A stretch of DNA of 6,578 nucleotides from positions 1 through 6,578 of the forward strand of contig CAMZAI010000153.1 in the NCBI GenBank assembly GCA_947304065.1, in the 5' to 3' direction. This document shows, in pieces, positions 3,665 to 6,578 of this stretch. The notes beneath the pieces were generated by a model. That model ran no database searches. It worked only from the letters and a program-made list of their open reading frames with translations, and was not told where the DNA came from. The position numbers and the translations under genes are program-made. This DNA is from an uncultured Clostridia bacterium (GTDB lineage Bacteria > Bacillota > Clostridia > Lachnospirales > Lachnospiraceae). The number at the start of each line of letters is the position of its first letter. The stretch's first letter is position 1.

Positions 3665-6454
3665 ATGACTGCAAGGATTAAACGGATTGCTGCGGGATTG
3701 ATCGCGCTCATGATGACGGCAGCGCTCTTCGTCGGTATTCTTCCGATGGGAACGACGCCCGTGAAGGCGGCGGACGGACCGGTCATCAGACTGCATTATC
3801 ATCGCCCGGACGGCAATTACGACGGCTGGGACGTATGGTTCTGGGAACTCGGCAAAGAAGGCGCGGGTTATGCTTTTTCGGACGTGAACGGCGAGAAGGT
3901 GGCGACATTCCAGGCTTCTGCCGGAACCACTTCGGTAGGCTTTATCGTAAGGACCGAGAGCTGGTCAAAGGATGTCAATGAGGACCAGTTCATCGACATT
4001 GCCGAGCTTGTGACCGGATCGGTCGACATTTACGTTGAATCGGGCGTAAAGGGCTACACGAAGGAATATGGCGGCGACGCTGCGGTGGGCATCAAGGTCA
4101 AGTCCGTGAAATACAACATGAGCGGCACGCTGACCGTTGAGATGACCGCGGAGCTCGAGGGAGATCCCGTTCCGATGTTCTCGCTGAAGGGCAAGGACGG
4201 AGATATCGGGATCACCGGCATCAATTATGAAGGCAATAAGATCTACACTTTTTCTATCGATAAGGAGCTGGACGTGTACGGAAAGGGCTATTATCTGAAT
4301 TACGACGGAAATGATTACGCGGTAACGCTTCCCGTGGTCTTCTCGACCGATGAGTTCGAAGCACAGTACACATACACCGGGAACGATCTCGGAGCGGTAT
4401 GGAGCGCGGACGGCACGACCTTTAGGGTATGGGCTCCCACGGCCGCGGAGGTGAGCGTAAACCTCTACAAGTCGGGAACGGACGGTACCGACGATCTGAT
4501 CAAAACGGTTCCGATGACCGCAGATGTGAACGGAACCTGGACCGTAAAGGTCAGCGAGAACCTGAACGGAACTTATTATACTTATTCGGCGCTCGTGGAC
4601 GGAGAGCTCCGCGAGGCCTGCGATCCCTATGCGAGAACGACCGGAGCGAACGGCAAGAGAGCAATGGTCATCGACCTTGATTCGACCGATCCCGAGGGCT
4701 GGGATAAGGATTCCAATCCTCACGCGGGAGAGGGCATTAACGATGCGATCATCTACGAAGCGCACATCAGGGATCTGACGATCAACGGTGAAGCGAATGT
4801 AAAGAACAAGGGCAAATACCTCGGACTTACAGAGACCGGCACAAAGACGCTGAACGGCAAGGCGACCGTTGTGGACCACATGGTCGAGCTCGGCATCACG
4901 CACCTGCATCTGCTCCCTGTATATGATTTCGGTTCGGTTGACGAGACCTCCGCGATCAATAAATACAACTGGGGTTACGATCCCGTGAATTACAACGTTC
5001 CCGAGGGTTCGTACTCGACCGATCCTTACAACGGAGAGGTTCGCGTGAAGGAATTCAAGCAGATGGTACAGGCCCTGCACAACAGGGGCATCAGCGTCGT
5101 AATGGACGTGGTTTACAACCATGTATACAGCGCGGGCGATTTCTGCTTCAACAAGCTGGTTCCCGGGTATTTCTCGAGAATGAAGGACGGCGTATATTCG
5201 AACGGTTCCGGCTGCGGCAACGATACGGCTTCGGAGCGCTCGATGGTACGCAAGTATATCGTGGATTCGGTTCTTTACTGGGCTGACGAATACCACATTG
5301 ACGGCTTCAGATTCGACCTTGTCGGACTGCTCGATGTGGATACGGTGAATGAGATCGTGAGCACCGTACATGCGACTCATCCCGATGTGATCTTCTACGG
5401 CGAGGGCTGGAGCCTTACGACCAATGTAACAAAGGACAACGTGGAGCTTGCGACTCAACCGAACAGTAAGCTTACGCCCGGCTTCGCGTACTTCAACGAT
5501 ACTATAAGAGACGCCTTAAAGGGCAGCGTATTCAATACAGCATCAGGCTTTGTTTCGGGTGCTGCGGGCAATGAGAGCAAGATCCAGAGATGCTTCATCG
5601 GTCTCGACACATGGTGCACGACGCCCGCCCAGACCATTAACTACGCATCCTGCCACGACAACAACACTCTGTTTGACAGACTGAGGATATCCAACAGGGA
5701 CGACGATGAGGAGACCATCATCAAGATGAACAACCTCGCTGCGGCGATCTATCTGACCGCCGAGGGCGTGCCTTTCATGTCGGCCGGCGAGGAGATGCTC
5801 AGGACAAAGACGAACAAGGACGGAAGCTACAACGAGAACAGCTACAACGCAGGCGATACAGTAAACTCGATCAAGTGGGCAACGCTTGAGGAGCAGAAGT
5901 ACGCCGATGTATTTGAGTATTACAAGGGTCTGATCGCATTCAGAAAGGCACATCCTTCACTCAGACTCGACAATGCGGCGGACGTTGAGGCAAAGGTTTC
6001 GACGCTCAAAGAGATCAATGATCATTCGGCAGCTTTCAACGTTAAGTGCGGCCAGCCCGGCGAGACGGTAGAAGAGATGTATCTGTTCTTCAACGCGAAT
6101 AAGGAGACCATAAAGTATACGCTTCCTGCGGGCGACTGGGATGTATATATCAACGGACAGAAGGCCGGGACCGAGGTTCTCTCGACAGTATCCGGCGAGA
6201 TCACGATAGAGCCGCTCTCGGCGCTGGTAGTTGCAAAGACGATCCCCGGCGCTGCATCCAAGGATACCGGTGATACAGACAATACGGACAGCGGCAATAC
6301 TTCGGCTCCGGCCGATGACAAGCCCGCTGAAGGCAATACTCCGGCAAAGTCTAATACAAGAGCTCATGTGGTGATCGGAGTGGTCTGCGCCGCAACCATG
6401 GCGGCAGTTATCGTGCTTGCGCGCAGAAGTAAGAAAAAGAAGAAGCAGCTGTGA
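3665..6454 (+). CDS. pulA: Secreted, membrane-anchored type I pullulanase (CBM41-CBM48-GH13)
   Basis: This enzyme hydrolyses alpha-1,6 branch linkages in pullulan, amylopectin or glycogen at the cell surface. The 929-residue product starts with a signal peptide (1-35, likely cleaved after VKA). A CBM41 starch-binding module follows (about 38-137; IRLHYHRPDG, DGWDVWFW), then a beta-rich N-terminal pullulanase domain (about 142-228), a CBM48-like domain (about 237-330; DLGAVWSADGTTFRVWAPTA) and the GH13 barrel (about 358-770). The type I signature YNWGYDP is at 434-440. Catalytic regions are DVVYNH (481-486), GFRFD with nucleophile Asp551, YGEGW with acid/base Glu580, and CHDN with Asp665. A C-terminal beta domain (about 775-858) leads to a D/T/S/N-rich linker (859-900), a membrane helix (about 902-919) and a Lys-rich tail. 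There is no LPXTG motif. The start is preceded by AAGGGGG at six bases. An ATG at 3644 has a weaker site, and still earlier in-frame codons overlap trxA and lack a signal peptide. Confidence 0.95.
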   Translation: MTARIKRIAAGLIALMMTAALFVGILPMGTTPVKAADGPVIRLHYHRPDGNYDGWDVWFWELGKEGAGYAFSDVNGEKVATFQASAGTTSVGFIVRTESWSKDVNEDQFIDIAELVTGSVDIYVESGVKGYTKEYGGDAAVGIKVKSVKYNMSGTLTVEMTAELEGDPVPMFSLKGKDGDIGITGINYEGNKIYTFSIDKELDVYGKGYYLNYDGNDYAVTLPVVFSTDEFEAQYTYTGNDLGAVWSADGTTFRVWAPTAAEVSVNLYKSGTDGTDDLIKTVPMTADVNGTWTVKVSENLNGTYYTYSALVDGELREACDPYARTTGANGKRAMVIDLDSTDPEGWDKDSNPHAGEGINDAIIYEAHIRDLTINGEANVKNKGKYLGLTETGTKTLNGKATVVDHMVELGITHLHLLPVYDFGSVDETSAINKYNWGYDPVNYNVPEGSYSTDPYNGEVRVKEFKQMVQALHNRGISVVMDVVYNHVYSAGDFCFNKLVPGYFSRMKDGVYSNGSGCGNDTASERSMVRKYIVDSVLYWADEYHIDGFRFDLVGLLDVDTVNEIVSTVHATHPDVIFYGEGWSLTTNVTKDNVELATQPNSKLTPGFAYFNDTIRDALKGSVFNTASGFVSGAAGNESKIQRCFIGLDTWCTTPAQTINYASCHDNNTLFDRLRISNRDDDEETIIKMNNLAAAIYLTAEGVPFMSAGEEMLRTKTNKDGSYNENSYNAGDTVNSIKWATLEEQKYADVFEYYKGLIAFRKAHPSLRLDNAADVEAKVSTLKEINDHSAAFNVKCGQPGETVEEMYLFFNANKETIKYTLPAGDWDVYINGQKAGTEVLSTVSGEITIEPLSALVVAKTIPGAASKDTGDTDNTDSGNTSAPADDKPAEGNTPAKSNTRAHVVIGVVCAATMAAVIVLARRSKKKKKQL

Positions 6455-6486
6455 TACGACAGCGGAAAGCTATAAGAGCCACAATG

Positions 6487-6509
6487 AAAACGGTGCCTGT
6501 CACCGAAAA
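6487..6509. repeat. Small A-flanked palindrome before the pullulanase terminator
   Basis: CGGTG (6491-6495) and CACCG (6501-6505) form a five-base stem around CCTGT, preceded by AAAA and followed by AAAAAT. On the plus strand no T tract follows, so it does not terminate pullulanase transcripts. On the minus strand the stem is followed by TTTTC, a weak terminator for leftward transcription. It may be a palindromic repeat unit or a secondary 3' end structure. Confidence 0.45.
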
Positions 6510-6511
6510 AT

Positions 6512-6550
6512 AAAAAACACCGGGAAAGCGGAACTTTCCCGGCGTTTTTG
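6512..6550 (+). terminator. Intrinsic, apparently bidirectional terminator of the pullulanase gene
   Basis: CCGGGAAAG (6520-6528) and CTTTCCCGG (6534-6542) form a perfect 9-bp stem around a CGGAA loop. After one mismatch the stem continues with C-G and A-T pairs, and it is followed by GTTTTTGTTT. The upstream side carries six A residues (6512-6517), so the same structure can terminate leftward transcripts. It lies 65 bases beyond the pullulanase stop codon. Confidence 0.9.
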
Positions 6551-6556
6551 TTTGTG

Positions 6557-6578
6557 CGATAAGCGAATGCCCTCGGCA
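6557..6578. repeat. Right copy of the 22-base direct repeat
   Basis: The last 22 bases of the window are identical to bases 1-22. They include the first seven bases of the left hairpin arm plus three more, so a second full hairpin may begin here and continue outside the window. In the circular reading this is the same locus seen twice, and the pullulanase terminator and the dehydrogenase 3' hairpin would then lie side by side between convergent genes. Confidence 0.85.

Noticed and set aside
3965..5458. A 497-codon open frame antisense to the pullulanase gene
   Set aside because: Its translation shows no recognisable domain, it has no ribosome site or promoter of note, and it mirrors the codon bias of the well-supported pullulanase frame. 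Long antisense frames are common opposite GC-moderate genes with few TAA/TAG/TGA complements.
1..6578. CRISPR array, tRNA, rRNA, insertion sequence or phage genes
   Set aside because: No regularly spaced repeats, cloverleaf or rRNA sequence, transposase-like frame, or phage-like protein was seen on either strand.

Overview
The window looks like chromosomal DNA of a fermentative gut- or rumen-type Clostridium relative (Lachnospiraceae/Oscillospiraceae-like; this is inferred). The reasons are strong AGGAGG-type ribosome sites, near-consensus sigma-A promoters, a 291-residue form of PurC, a secreted type I pullulanase anchored to the membrane, and CcpA/LacI-type operators. Base composition is near-balanced. 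All five genes are recognisable and intact, and no unknown multi-gene system is visible.

Layout: a strong hairpin lies at 13-47. A classical short-chain dehydrogenase/reductase runs leftward (67-855). A 237-base divergent region (856-1092) holds back-to-back promoters: a near-consensus one for the dehydrogenase, followed by a perfect inverted repeat in its leader, and an extended -10 promoter for purC. Rightward come purC (1093-1968) and mnmA (1968-3044), fused by a TAATG stop/start overlap; then trxA (3175-3489) with its own promoter and an intrinsic terminator; then a regulated promoter with two CGTTT-centred operators; then a 929-residue cell-surface pullulanase (3665-6454), followed by a weak hairpin and a strong terminator.

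Functionally these are separate small transcription units. purC (purine synthesis) and mnmA (tRNA wobble-uridine 2-thiolation) are co-transcribed and probably translationally coupled. trxA is a housekeeping redox protein. The pullulanase debranches starch or glycogen outside the cell, and its promoter is placed for carbon-source repression. The dehydrogenase is divergently transcribed and its substrate cannot be read from the sequence.

The most interesting non-coding signals are: (1) a potential hairpin between the purC ribosome site and its start codon that would correct an otherwise too-long spacing; (2) the paired operators over the pullulanase promoter; (3) the inverted repeat just downstream of the dehydrogenase promoter; and (4) an exact 22-base identity between the two ends of the window, which falls in one arm of the left-end hairpin. 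The last suggests either a dispersed repeat that broke the assembly or a circularly permuted contig.
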